This document shows, piece after piece, positions 33,639 to 46,112 of a stretch of 64,000 bases of DNA. This stretch comes from Perkinsus olseni (lineage: Eukaryota; Perkinsozoa; Perkinsida). The stretch is from contig JABANN010000051.1 in the NCBI GenBank assembly GCA_013115125.1, positions 1 to 64,000 on the forward strand. Reading direction: 5' to 3'. The first letter of the stretch is position 1, and each line of letters begins with the position of its first letter. Both the position numbers and the translations under genes were made by a program. Below the pieces are notes generated by a model. It did not search any database. It was not told where the DNA came from and saw only the letters and a program-made list of their open reading frames with translations.

Positions 33639-36600
33639 TCACCTCACCAAGGGACGATAGGCTGCTGGATAGTAGCATTTAAAGTCCTCCAAGATACCAC
33701 CGTGAAGGTACTTGCTCACTCCTAGGTCCTCAATCTGACAATGACTGGGGTTGGGTCGGAGGACCCGGCAACTTCCCTTACAAGTTGATCGTGGTATGGA
33801 AGGACGTAGAAGCGTACAGCGCCGGGACGACGGGGCATCGGGGGGACGTGGGTGGCGGCCCAAAGACGGTACTTCATTATATCATCACACATATCTGCGG
33901 AGAGCCCGGGGGAATACCGAAAGTCTGGTCACCGCCGTCGTCGTTGTGATTCCAATGAATGGCAGCAAACAGAAAACTATCAGCGCGACGTAGCCCGGAA
34001 GATTTCGATAAGCCTACACTCACCCTTCTTAGTGGGATGGATTCGTCCTCGCCAGAAGGCAGCCAGCCACAGGGCCTGTAGCGTAGAGGTACCTGGTATA
34101 CCGCGCCTCGTCCTCAACTACAACCTTGCAGAGATAAAGGTTCGCCTTTGTCGCAGTTGGAAGCCCCTATGAAGAGACGTCTTTCTCATAGATTCGGAGC
34201 CCGCACACAGGGATAGGGACAAAGTGTCCCGATTGGCTAGTAAGTAGCGAAAGATAGAATAGAGTTTCCGGTTATTCTGGTGTTGTGCCGTAAATTGGCA
34301 TTTGGGGTGTCGTGCTGCTTCTCTGCGGTGACGCGTGGGTCGCGCCGACGAACCAATCAGTTTTTAAGAGCCCACCTCGCCCTCCACGCATAAACCGAGG
34401 TTTGGGGGAGCGTTGTCTCCGACACTGGTGTTAGTCGATACGAAACACGCTGACGTTTAGAGATGGCGTAGGGATGTTTTCTGACGCCCACGTGGCCCTC
34501 CGGCTATCGAGGCGCATTGCCCGCCGTTATTGGCTGCCATCTCGGATTCTCGCGTTAAGCACTGCTTACTGATAGCTGTACTGATGGAAGCCCATCCAAC
34601 AAAGGCCAGATGCGTGAAGTCTGGATGGACCTGATCCACAACAGGGTGCTCACCCCACAGTAAGGTGCTTACGATATGACGGTAGAGCCATGGGCCCTCT
34701 CCCCTATCACAGATTAACTTCTCCTTACACTCTGAAGGGAGGATTTCCATCGCGGCCTCGAAGCCGGTACCTGCATAGGTGGACATGACGATCTAGGCGG
34801 GTGCTAACAAGCACTCAGGGATTCCGGCAAGACTCGGCCACAACGACTTACCGAGCACGACCGCATCACAACAAATCTGTTCGCCAGTGCTGAGGATAAC
34901 TCCATCCTTGGTGAACTCCGTGATGGTAGCTTGCTTTGCATCTGGTATCAGGAGGATGCCAGCGAGTCTCTGGAACTACGCTGCTCCGTCGATTCGGAGA
35001 TGTCGACGCTCAGGTCGAGCAGCGAGAACTGTCCTCAAGCAGCATCCAAATCAGTCGAGGTAATAGCGAACTCAAATATGAGAACATCATCCGTGACAAA
35101 CCCCGTCCTACTTATCTCCCCGGCCGCTATACGCTCGTAGGTTCCCTCGGGGACAACCTACAATACTTGTCATGGCTTGCGTAGAACAGGAGTGCCCCGA
35201 CTTACGAATTGGTTGTGAAAAATGTCCCCCACGAAGGGCGAATCCGGTCTCATGCCGGCGGCACCTAAAAATGTTCAATCACTACGCGACTGCAGACAGC
35301 CAACTGTTACTCAGTCCGTGCTGCCAATCGAGTATGTGCTCCCACAGCCACCACCAAACGGCAGTGAACAACTTGTAGAGAGAAGACCGAGGCTTCTCCT
35401 CGGTGTAGTAGGAAGGAAGTAGCCATTCGAAGGCGCGACAGAACATCACCTGAGAAGGAGAACAGTGGAGGCGAAGAGACGGGTACTCAGTAGTCTGAGT
35501 AGACGCATAGAAGGGCATCTCACATGTATGATGGAAATCTTCCACAGGTTGCCCGGCAGCGGCCAGCGCTTCTCTCGGTACACGAATGTGGCTGAAAATA
35601 ACATGAAGAAAGCTCCTAGCGTGGCACGGAGGGCCGCCTAGCCCACCGCAGCAGAGACGGCCCGGGGCAGGGTGTTCGGTTCTCGTGATGATGAGCACAA
35701 AAAGCATGATGATCGAGCGACATCCTTACTGCTCTTCACTTCGTCCTTCAACTCGCTCATCAGATCGAGTGTGGACTTGCCGTACCCAACAAAGACCACA
35801 TCCTTACCGGTGAAGGCAGTGCGATCGCTACCTGACAACAACAGCGGCAGATGAGGGCATGTTTTGGTATGAACATCAGTTGATGATGATGTGACAATAC
35901 TTACAGTCCGAGCTGTGAAAGACTTTTACTTTAGTCTGGTTCATACCCGGGAAGTCGGGGATGTGCTTCTTCCTAAAGAGGCCTGTGCCTGCAGAGACAC
36001 CGTCCCGAGTGGAGAAGGGTAGTAGGGTTGACGACTTACAGATAACAACTTTATCGAAGACTCGTTGCTGGCCGTCCTCAGTGGTGACCCTCCACGCCTT
36101 CCCATCCAGATTCTCAAGGTCTTTCACGAGCACATTGCAATGGATGTGGGGGCCGAGCTTAAAGTGAGTTACCTGAGAGAAGAACGATCAGGGCCGTGGC
36201 AAGCTGAGGGACCCTCCTCATTCCACCCTCATCTGACGAAGTGACGTCGTCTTACGTAATCATCGATGTAATTGCAAAGGTCTTCCTTCTTCATAAAAAG
36301 CGGATAGCGATCCCCGACTGGGAACTCACTAAACTCGTAAAACCAGCTGGGTACTTGGGCCTGCGCAGAATGAGCCTATCCGGTATTCGTACTCCGAGAG
36401 AAATGTGTAACTGCTAGGGTGTTCAGACCATCAAGCAGCAGGAGATGTATCATGATGAACTGGAGAAGAATTCAATGACGCGCGAGGAGGGCCGACCCTC
36501 GATGGTTACCCCTTGGCCAACATAACCCGTGGACCAGACCCCACCAACTCTACTGCGTGCTTCCAACCTGCACAGAGAAGTCGATGAGAAAGGGCAGATA

Positions 36601-36727
36601 CCGGTCCTTACAGAGTGACATTAAAGCCCTCAGCCAGGAGGGTCCTCAAGGTGACGATACCCGACACCCCACCGCCAATGACACAGACCGTCTGAGCCGA
36701 CCCACTGCTGTTGGGCGATTCACCCAT
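33639..36727 (-). CDS. Flavin-containing monooxygenase, array copy B
   Basis: Tandem paralogue of copy A with the same exon order. It starts at 36727 with MGESPNSSGSAQTVCVIGGG, and contains FPGMNQTKVKVFHSSD, DVVFVGYGKSTLDLMSELKD, EKLICDRGEGPWLYRHIVS and HPDFTHLAFVGWAS. It ends QIEDLGVSKYLHGGILEDF, PAAYRPLVR, stop at 33639. Exons are closely similar to copies A and C, but the introns are not. The intron near 34170-34560 is several hundred bases longer than its counterparts, which makes this the longest copy. No internal stop was found inside an exon, so I treat it as intact, though splice sites near 34935-35100 are unclear because that segment differs in every copy. Confidence 0.78.
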
Positions 36728-36779
36728 TCGGAATGTGGTTATGGAGAACTGTGCCTTGTAAACGCTGAACCCATGGAGA

Positions 36780-37430
36780 CGATTCCTCCGCGGAGTCCGC
36801 GCAATCCCCGACCGATTGAAAAACCTTCAACAGATCGCACGGAAAAGGCCAAGAATGAGGGCGATCTGAGAATATCCTTGGGGTACTACCCCACACGCAT
36901 CTGCCAGGTATTCTGACACAACACAAGAAGACAATGGCTGCCTGTGTAAACTTGCTAGGCTTTGTGTCGAAAGAAATACGGGAGGCCCGATGAGCTGGCT
37001 GGGAGAAAAATCATCAAAAAAATCTTTTAGCGCGGGACAAGGCCCATGAGGAAACATGTGACGAAAATGGTAGTGGGAATCGAACGGCGGTGCTGACCGC
37101 TACTAAACATGACCACATATCTCGCCCGCGCCATCGCTATAGTCGATAGAAAGTACCTTAACCTGAGGAGCAGCAAGAAACGCCGAAAAGGAAAGGGCAG
37201 ACGCCTCACACCACCACCGAGTGAAAAGCTTTGTGAGGAGTGTGAGTAAGTATGATGAATAGAGTACCGTGAGTAAAAGCACAACTACGCCATTTCAAAC
37301 GCTATTAGGAGGCTTGAACTCCGTAAAAGAACCAAAAGACTGCTCTGGCGAATCACTGCCCGGCGATGGCGTGGGAGCATGCCCGAGAGGAAATCAGAGG
37401 CTCCGCCGGAGTGGTCGGAACAGCGGGAGT
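36780..37430. repeat. Duplicated FMO 5' flank (partner of 32900-33600)
   Basis: Second copy of the conserved upstream region, preceding FMO copy B. It shares the ctgccaggtattct and ttgctaggctttgtg blocks and the later gaggagcagcaagaa block with the flank of copy A, interspersed with diverged bases and small indels. Copy C lacks it beyond the first bases. Confidence 0.7.
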
Positions 37431-37440
37431 GACCACCCCT

Positions 37441-40085
37441 TCACCTCACCAAGGGACGATAGGTTGCTGGATAGTAGCATTTGAAGTCATCCAAGATACC
37501 ACCGTGAAGGTACTTGCTCACTCCTAGGTCCTCAATCTGACAATGACTGGGGTTGGGCCGAATAATCTGACCACTTCCTTACCAGTTGATCGTGGTAGGG
37601 AAGGACGTAGAAGCGTACAGCGCCGGGACGACGGGGCATCGGGGGGACGTGGGTGGCGGCCCAAAGACGGTACTTCATTATATCATCACACATATCTGCG
37701 GAGAGCCCAAGTGGAATATCGGAAGCTTTTCCACCTTCTTAACTCCAATAAACGGCAGCAAGGAGAAAACTATCAGCGCGACGGTTGTTCGGACGATGTG
37801 GATAAGCCTACACTCACCTTTCTTGGTGGGATGGATCCGTCCTCGCCAGAAGGCAGCGAGCCACAGGGCCTGTAGCGTAGAGGTACCTGGTAAACCGCAC
37901 CTCGTCCTCAGCTAGGACCTTCACTATGCATGAGCAATGCTCCAACTCAACCGGGAGACGATACGCTTTTCAGCGGGTTGTGCAGGAACTCCACTATTGA
38001 ATTTAATCTTCGCTGCTATATGAGGACGGATAGTTCAAGTGCTACTCACTGATAGCTATATTGGTGGAAGCCCATCCAACAAAGGCCAGGTGCATGAAGT
38101 CTGGATGGACCTGACCCACAACAGGGTGCTCACCCCCACAGTAAGGTGCTTACGATATGACGGTAGAGCCATGGTCCCTCTCCCTTATCACAGACTAACT
38201 TCTCCTTACACTCTGAAGGGAGGATCTCCATCCCAGCCTCGAAGCCGGTACCTTTGCAAGCACATAGTTCAAGGGTCCAACAAGACGCCATATGAAAGTC
38301 GACGACGACCACGCTTGGCCGTCCAGTCGGTACTGTGCCATCGTTCCACCAGAATCCAAGCCGAGCGCGGGGCTCACCAAAAACGACGACGTCACAAGAG
38401 ATCTCCTCCCCGGTGTTCAAGCGAATCCCACTCTTCGTAAAACTCGTGATGGTGGCCTGCCTGGCCTCTAAGAAGAAATTAAATGAGAATTTTGACGACC
38501 CGCTCGAGGACTTATAGAAAGCCTGCATACACCGAGGCCAAGGCCTTACTTATGTCGCCGGAGGCGATTCGGCTGTACGTTCCCTCGGGGACAACCTGCA
38601 GTCACAGAGTAGGGGAGTGAGCAGGGACCAGGAGTAGATCCAATAAGATCACGAGGGCCTACGAATTGATTCCGGAACATGTTCTGCATACAGGGGAGTT
38701 CTGGCCTCATCCCCGCGGCACCTGACAGCGCGACTTCGAGTGAGACCAGCCAAGAGTAGACTGTTACTCAACCCGTGCTGCCAGTCCAGGATGTGCTCCC
38801 AAAGCCACCACCAAAGGGCTGAGAGAAGCCTGTGGAAAATTGACCAGGGCCTAGCCTCGCTGTAGTAGGGAGGTATTACCCACTGGAAAGCTCGACAGAA
38901 CACCGTCTGAGAGTCTACAGGTCGGAACGGATGCTGGTTTGGAGTGGTTACCTGTGCGATGGAGATTCTGCACAGGGCGAGAGGCACTGGCCAAAGCTTC
39001 TCCCGGAATAGGAAGGTCGCTGATCGACGAGTGCAATGTAAGGATGATTTGACTCTTGATGCTTACTGCTCTTCACTTCGTCCTTCAACTCGTTCATCAG
39101 GTCGAATGTTGACTTGCCATAACCAACAAAGACCACATCCTTACCGGTGAAGGCACTGCGGTCGCTACCTGACAACAACAGCGGAAGATGTGGGCATGTT
39201 ATGGTATGAACATGTAACAGGTGATAATGGAGGGTAGGGTGATAATACTCACAGTCCGAGCTGTGGAAGACTTTAACTTTAGTCTGGTCCATACCCGGGA
39301 AGTCGGGGATATGCTTCTTCCTGAAGAGGCCGGTGCCTGCAGAGACGCCGTCCCGAGTGGAGAAGGGTAGCAGGGCAGACGACTTACAGATAACAACTTT
39401 AGCGAAGACTTGTTGCTGTCCATTCTCAGTGGTGATCCTCCACGCTTTCCCTTCAAGATTCTCAAGGCCTTTCACGAGCACATTTCAACGGATGTGCGGA
39501 CCAAGCTTAAAGTGAGTTACCTGAGAGAAGAACGATCAGGGCCGTGGCAAGCTGAGGGACCCTCCTCATTCCACCCTCATCTGACGAAGTGACGTCGTCT
39601 TACGTAATCATCGATGTAATTGCAAAGGTCTTCCTTCTTCATAAAAAGTGGATAGCGATCCCCGACTGGGAACTCACTGAACTCGTAAAACCAGCTGGGT
39701 GATTGGGCCTGACGGGCAGCGTATCCAACTTGCATAAGAATATGCGTGAGAGCGAGCAACTACTATCGACCGACAGAAGACACCTACGAAGAGGAGCGTG
39801 ATATCAGGGATACTCCACGAGAGCCAGGGATACGGTCACGGTTGAAAGGCACCCCCCCAATGGTTACCCCTTGGCCAACATAGCCCGTGGACCAGACCCC
39901 ACCAACTCTACTGCGTGCTTCCAACCTGCATAGAGAAGTGGATGAGAAAGGGCAGATACCGGTCCTTACAAAGTGACATCAAACCCCTCAGCCAGGAGGG
40001 TCCTCAGAGTGACGATACCCGACACCCCACCGCCAATGACACACACCGTCTGACCCGACCCACTGCTGTTGGTGCAGTCACCCAT
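37441..40085 (-). CDS. Flavin-containing monooxygenase, array copy C
   Basis: Third FMO paralogue. Start at 40085 (MGDCTNSSGSGQTVCVIGGG), then the exon SRVGGVWSTGYVGQGVT, FYEFSEFPVGDRYPLF, FPGMDQTKVKVFHSSD, DVVFVGYGKSTFDLMNELKD, and EKLVCDKGEGPWLYRHIVS, ending QIEDLGVSKYLHGGILDDF, PATYRPLVR at the TGA 37441-37443. It differs most from A and B around 38270-38520 and 38640-38990 (for example CRAFQWVIPPYYSEARPW in place of CRAFEWLLPSYYTEEKPR), so it is probably the most diverged member. Its 5' flank shares only about 25 bases with those of A and B, suggesting that it lies at the edge of the duplicated block. Confidence 0.82.
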
Positions 40086-40379
40086 TCGGAATGTGGTTAT
40101 GGGAAATTTAAGCTTGAGCTTAACTAGAGTGAGTGGTACAAAGGAAATCCGCGTGAGCATCAGTGGGTTCCTATCGCCACACCGGCGTTCGAGAGCTCGT
40201 TCTACAGCGTTACAGAAGGGCTGCCGGATGCAGCTAGGAGTGACTTGGTGTAAGACATAACCGAAGCCCGAGAAGAAATCTGCATTCGTCTTCGCTGCTA
40301 ACTTCGCGAATCGAGCATACCCAACTCGGCAATGACAGCAGTGGTAGTTCTACGACCACACTTCTCCACCTTCTCTAGC

Positions 40380-40720
40380 GATGGCGCTAGCGACGAGACT
40401 GTTGCATCTACACCAGCATACTGCCAACTGGAGCAGCTTGGGGTTATTGATAGCGAGATTGACGAGGCCAGGGCAAGCTCCCCCAGTGGTATCTAGTAGG
40501 ACTCGCCAGATGGGGTTCAATTCCGTTCCCAAGCATCCTATCAGATGCCCCCCGTACGAGACCGTCTGGCCACACTGCTCCGCATGCCAAGCGCTGATGT
40601 CTTCCCTTATTAAGAATCAGCTAAGCACTAAGTGTCACAAACCTGTTCGGCCGGGGCGCCGTCTTCTCTTTCGCGAATACAGTCTGGTAGATCCCACTCT
40701 TGTTACAATTACCCACGTCG
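40380..40720 (-). pseudogene. Duplicated 3' fragment of the VHS-WW gene
   Basis: This segment resembles 42770-43090, which holds the last exon of the VHS-GAT-WW gene and its 3' flank. The equivalent of the last WW exon reads QEWDLPDCIREREDGAPAEQ here, but the bases just upstream contain no acceptor and an in-frame TAA, and no upstream WW exon is present. Downstream flank blocks such as agcttggggttattg match agcttggggttgttg of the other copy. It is best read as a truncated duplicate. An alternative minus-strand reading (GQTVSYGGHLIGCLGTELNP) is open but is destroyed by a stop in the other copy. Confidence 0.6.
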
Positions 40721-41001
40721 AAGAGCCTTCTGGGTCTAGATAGACCCTTCAGGTCGCTGCTGCCGACTTCGAGCGACGGAGTCCACAGACATCGGAGTAG
40801 CGAAGCGCTGTAGTGAAGCCCAAGAGGTTCTCTGGAACGAAACATTTCCTGAGCGCCGGCTGAAGGCAAAACAGCTCTCAGGACTCCGTGGGCCTCCATA
40901 AGTCAGCGGTCACTCACTTCCCTTTCCTAACGAGCGCCCAACGAAGATTTCTGCCCCACCGGTAGCACTGGACGTGTAGGGCCTACGGGAATCTCTCAGG
41001 G

Positions 41002-41515
41002 TCACGGTGTCTGCCGTCCTCTCGGAATACACGAATAATCTCGGAATAACGTCATGACGCCAACTGTCAACCCAACAACACATTCAATGAAATAATGTAT
41101 TCTAAAAATTTGGGAAAAATAAAAGATAACCCCTCTTAAGACGCTGTCCATAGTAGAGAGGCGCAAGGGATCTATACAGAAGATAGAAACCAGTGCCCCC
41201 GAGGGAGGACAGAACTGGAGTGACGAACTGTCACCACTGATTAGGTGCGTTGGTTCGTCGCCGTCAGATAGTCGACTAGTACCGGGCCGTTGAGACCCTA
41301 CCACATAGGGCAGGAGTAGAGTCTTCTCAGCAGACACACTCACGAACACCACCATCGGCAAGCTTGCATTCGCACTGGGAACTGCCACAGCGGTTCTGGC
41401 ATGCCAAGGTTCTGGACCTAGGACATGTTTGCAAGTGACGAAAGCTCGCTGGAGGATGCCGAGCCTGACCCGAGAAGATAGGTAGGACGAGTAAGAAGAT
41501 GGTGGTGGTACGCAT
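41002..41515 (-). CDS. Secreted protein with cysteine-rich N-terminal part
   Basis: ATG at 41515 begins with a signal peptide (MRTTTIFLLVLPIFSGQA). Unspliced, the frame ends after 62 residues at 41327 with a cysteine-rich mature part (segments LACQNRCGSSQCECKL and VRECVC, seven cysteines). A consensus donor GTGAGT lies within the last codons; removing a 46-nt intron (ending GTGGTAG) deletes the final two cysteines and continues in another frame (RSQRPGTSRLSDGDEPTHLI and on) to a stop at 41002, ending in a hydrophobic region near FFYSQ-like residues and VVGLTVGVMTLF. Both products are possible. Family unknown. It lies between the two copies of the WW 3' fragment. Confidence 0.5.
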
Positions 41516-41649
41516 GAAGAATTGGGGATCTGTAAACGTATGGACTGCCGAGCACTAACAAAGTGATTTCGTTTCCTTAGCCGGATGAACTCACTACTTG
41601 AGGCACGACAATCCTCGTGGCTAACCCCGCTCACTGATCAACGTTGGAG

Positions 41650-43031
41650 CTCCCAGCCCCGCTGTGCTTGATGAGTGGCACTCGCATTGAACCACATACC
41701 ATTCATACGTGACACAGACTGTCATTACCGTGCCTGGGAGCTTTGGGCCCGAGTACAGTGGCCAGTTCGTAATAGAATGTCGCGATAGATCTCATCAGGC
41801 ACTTCTTCAAAATCTTTGTAGTAACACCTCGACAAGACTAGCCGCTAGCCACTAGCGTCATCATGAGACGTTTCTCGGGTCCTAACTCGAACTGGTCTTC
41901 ATGCTCGCCGGAGCAGTAGCTATGAGGGTAATCAATTTTTGTTGGAAGGTCCATCGAGAGTGGAAAATTAACTAGATGGGTGAGCAATAGCATGTGGGTC
42001 AAGAGGACCAACCACCGCTAGTTGATCTATCCCAATGACCTTGCTCCAAGCAAAGCCCGGATTTTCACTCTCTCATCACACGAACATTGCGTCGGTAGCC
42101 GCAAACCCATCGGTATCTAGCAAACCCAATTGTATATATAAATCCAACTGGCCAATGATCCATCTGTCAAGGAAAAACCAGGACTATGACGATCTCCATC
42201 GCGAGACTTCGCATTCCACTTGGGATTACCAATACACGTGAACTTTTGAACCAGTTATCCCGCCCGCAACTCAATACTATCATTCAATCTAAGGACTACT
42301 CAATGTCGATACCTCAACGACAGAAGTGCGGGGCACAAGGCACAGATCACCAGCATACGGGCCCAGAATCTGAGCCCCAGATGGCCAACTAACGCCGGCT
42401 AGTAAAGAGAACCGAAGGTCTTCCGTCGTCAGAGCTGGAAGACCCACGCCATGTACCGTCGTCAGAGCTGGATCAACTCAAGTTGGTTCACCGAAAGCTT
42501 ACTTGTTCGCCGAAAGCGCCTTGTCGCGTTCGTCGGGCGAGCGCGAAAGGCATTCCACGGCGTAGCTAGGCCTTATTTTAGCCAATCCGAAGGAACGCGC
42601 CTGTATGATCGATGGCCGGGAGTAATCCCTACTTCGAAGGGTAGCTTCCCTAGAGTCTGGTCCAAACGTGGAGGTCCTGTAGACTCCGAACATCCTTCCA
42701 TCTTCTCTTCCGATATCGCTAACGACCACATTTGTACTATACCACAACACCGCGGCGGTGTCACCGTCAATTGTAGCAGCTTGGGGTTGTTGGTGGCATT
42801 GAGGATGCGAGAACATCCAACGAACTCGGCGCCAACCCTAGGGCCAGACCCCCTCTGGTCTCCAGTAGGACTCACCAGGTGGGGCTTAATTCCGTCCTCG
42901 AGCAGCTAGGGTGTCTCCTGACACCCCATCGGATGCCCCATGTACGGAACTGTCGGACCACAGAGCTTAGGATGCAAAGCGCTGATGCCTTTCCCCATTG
43001 AAAAATGAACTCAACTCTAATTGACACAAAA
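41650..43031. other. Stretch with no settled gene; includes the second copy of a duplicated flank
   Basis: Open frames at 42035-42392 (plus) and 42499-42875 (both strands) show no domain. Bases 42770-43031 are the 3' flank of the VHS-WW gene and the partner of 40380-40640. A short direct repeat, cgtcagagctgga, occurs twice near 42428 and 42464. Confidence 0.4.
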
Positions 43032-46000
43032 CTATTCGGCCGGGGCGGCGCCTTCCCTTTTGCGAATACACTCTGGTAGATCCCACTGTGTTTCACCTAA
43101 AGGCACGCAGGAGAGGCGTGGCCGTGCTGCCCAGCGATCGCCTACCAGTGGTGTTGTTGTGCCAGTAGGACACACCGCTCGATCGGTCCCGTACCACACT
43201 CCACTCCTCGGAAACAGGCACTACGATTGAGCTACCTTGCCCTCCACCATTGGGCGTCGAGTCATCATCGAGGAACCCCTCAGCCTCATCACCTTCCAGA
43301 TTATCATCATGTTCCTACAATACCGACATGATCGACCTCAGCACCCAGCGAGCCCTCTTCCCACAAAATCCCACCTTGGACTTGGTCTTCCTAGCCAAGA
43401 GCATACCATTGACCATCTGTCTGAGGCCTGTGTAAGCCTTACGACCAGCAGCACTATGGTCGGTATGGTCGTGGTCTGCTGCCTCTGGTGGGCCCGATGA
43501 GTAGGACTCCAACCGTATGCGATGAGCGGGTGCGTTCGATACCGAACCTGATAGGAGGCCATAAAGAAGCCGCCCTAGGCTCATGTATCCACAGCGTCGT
43601 AGAGCGCGTAGAGGCAAGCGTCATAGTGTACGACTGATGATACACGCCAACCACAGTAGGTGTTCATTCTATAACTAAGCCGAAGAGCTGATCGCAAGCC
43701 AGAATTCTTACCCCACAACCCCCACGCTCGGCTCCTGGCTCACCTGTCTGCTTTCGAGAAGTGGCAACGGCTGGCTCAGTCCCCTCCGATATCAACAGTG
43801 ACCCGTTGGCTCCAGCACGATACCCCTGCCGCCAAGTCCCCGCCAGCTGTGCATCCCTGGACCCATCTAGCTCCGCACTGCGCATGTCCTCCTGGTCTTG
43901 TAAGTATAACGCTAGGAGGCGATCGTTCTCGATCTGCGTGGCCACGTCGGGGGCCTGCAACAAGTAGGGCCCGTACCGTCAAGCTCTACGACGTCGCTGT
44001 CTCACCATCTCCTGAGGTGGCGGGGGAGGGACCTGAGACGTATCCCCAGAGAGAATATCTATTGCCGAGACTTGCGGTAACGCAGAAGGCCCCTCTAGCT
44101 CCTCGGCTGGCTTCGACGGGTTCTTCAAGGATGAGGATAGCAGAACTGATGAACCTTGAAAGCGACTGACCTATGCCGCGATGACCTTAGAACGACGTAA
44201 ACCCAGTCTGAAAGCCCATAAGAACAGGACAGAGCCTCCCTACTGAGCAATAGTAAGAACGCGAACCGACCATCAGCCTCGTCGGCTCCCTACAGCTAAT
44301 CCGGGACGGTGCCACCGTCATTGTGTTGGCTTACCCTTGGTCGCAGAGCCTGTGGCCTGTATCCGATTGAGCACCTCTTCTAGCATATCAGACAGCGTGA
44401 GGAGGTCACTGAGCTCAGAAGAATCTTCTTTGCCATCCTCGAACGCCCGTTCGATCGTGGCTCGAAGGCGAGATCGCCCCGCGCACGCCTGAAGGGCCGA
44501 ATAATGATAAAAGCGCGGTTGCGCTTGGTCGTGAAGACCTCAGCATAGTCTGCCTCGAACTTCCTCCTTGGTAAATTGGGCATAGAGTATATCTCGTAAA
44601 CGGCATCCCGGAGATTCTCTACCTGAGGAGACTCTTTGTTGAGCGAGCGCAATACAACCCTTGTTCCACGCGCTGCTGGATTGCTCAGATATCGTCGATA
44701 ATCAAACACTCTACCGGTGAACCTGAACCGAGAACCCCCCCCCCCTGAAACTCCAGGAGATGCACCCACAATGGGACTGCTAAGTGACCGAGACGTATAC
44801 GACTCGACAATGGTACAAGTATGGGCCAAGTGCACAACCCCGGAAGCCTACCTCTGAGGGCGATAAAACCATAGCCTTTGTCTCTGCTGTCGTGTGCTTA
44901 GTAGTAGCCAAGTTGGGGTTTAGCGCGGGGGACTCTTCGGCACCTTACACGACAGGCACTACGATACGCATGCCAGGGACGAGCTGGGCACCTTTAATTT
45001 GGAACCTCACTGTCTCATCGCGAGGAGGGAACGGTTCTGAAATAAAGCGGAAATAGAATCGGTCGTCGAATTAGCCAAGCCATCGGGCGCTAGCTACTCT
45101 TGCCGACCTTTCCTTCTCCGTAGCTCCTTGTATGCCTTGAAGAGGCTTTCCAATTGACCCTCTCGTAATATGAAGGCATCGCACCACTCCTGTACTAGAG
45201 ACAGGACCTTGGCCCTGAGCATGATACAGGAGATGACTGAGCCCAGCACTGGATACGGGCACGAGAACAGTAGTGGGACCTCGGACGCGCTGCTTTCGAA
45301 TCAAGGCGTTCTCTGTCCATCATAAGTCGTTGAATGTGAATAGCATGGGGAGCCCTTTCTCACTTAATCAGCTTCCGCTCGGTCCCACTCGGTATCCGGA
45401 CCTTCAACTGCGGCTGATACCACCAGGGCACAGAGGCCAGTCTGTACATATCCTTCATGAACCCCTGACAAGATACTACTACTCGGCACCGCTGGTGTCA
45501 CACTCCAAACCATCTCAATACGAAAAATGCCAATATTCTCGATAACCGATTATGTACCGCCGCACTTGGATCAATATCTCTGCTCATATCCGTATGATCT
45601 ACCATGCCAGACGCGTATAATGTTTTTCCCGTCAGAAAAGTGTCGCTACTGATGCGTACAAAGAGTGCCATACAGGAGCTAGTGAGAGATATGAAAGCGC
45701 GTGCAAGTCGGCTCTTACATCGGTCATATAGCTGCAAACGATGTATCCACAATTCTTGACAAGCATCTCTAAAAGGGTTAAACAAAGTTGGATCTGAGGG
45801 AAATTTGGTATGGTACACCACCACGCGCGCATATAAGAACTTACATTAGGTGAGTCGCCCATCTCAAAACCATTGCGGATCTCCAGCAGGACCTCCGGTA
45901 TCAGCGACGGACACGACTGAGCAGGCTACATCATCAACTGCTACCAAGGCCTTCGAAGTACCGAGAGCATGTCACATATCGCCACATTAGCGTCCCAATT

Positions 46001-46112
46001 AATAGAGTCTCCGCCTGAGATCAACGGCCGCCCTCAAGATCAGCGGACAGCGGCCAGTCGTCTCACCTAGCGCTGCTGCTAACAGGGTGTCTAAACGGCT
46101 CGAATGATGCAT
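43032..46112 (-). CDS. VHS-GAT domain endosomal sorting protein with C-terminal WW domain
   Basis: Start at 46112 (MHHSSRLDTLLAAALGG) leads by a 52-nt intron into SINWDANVAICDMLS. A 45-nt intron follows, then SCPSLIPEVLLEIRNGFEMG, and a 51-nt intron, then IQLCLTLLEMLVKNCGYIV: a VHS domain, closing with VQEWCDAFILREGQLESLFK and AYKELRRRKE-PFPPRDET, the TOM1/GGA-style end of VHS. A GAT-like helical exon follows (ERAFEDGKEDSSELSDLL, TLSDMLEEVLNRIQATG, about 44450-44340), then a helical motif IENDRLLALYLQDQED (43930). Near the C-terminus a WW domain reads EEWSVVRDRSSGVSYWHNNT, splits at a 49-nt intron (about 43099-43147), and ends TGETQWDLPECI before the TAG at 43032. VHS-GAT proteins bind ubiquitin or clathrin adaptors at endosomes; a WW domain would add Pro-motif binding. 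Middle exons (44900-43990) are only partly resolved. Confidence 0.75.

Noticed and set aside
37060-37100. tRNA-like T-arm sequence (gggaatcgaac) near the FMO 5' flank
   Set aside because: No matching anticodon or acceptor stems could be folded around it, and the surrounding sequence is part of the duplicated FMO flank.
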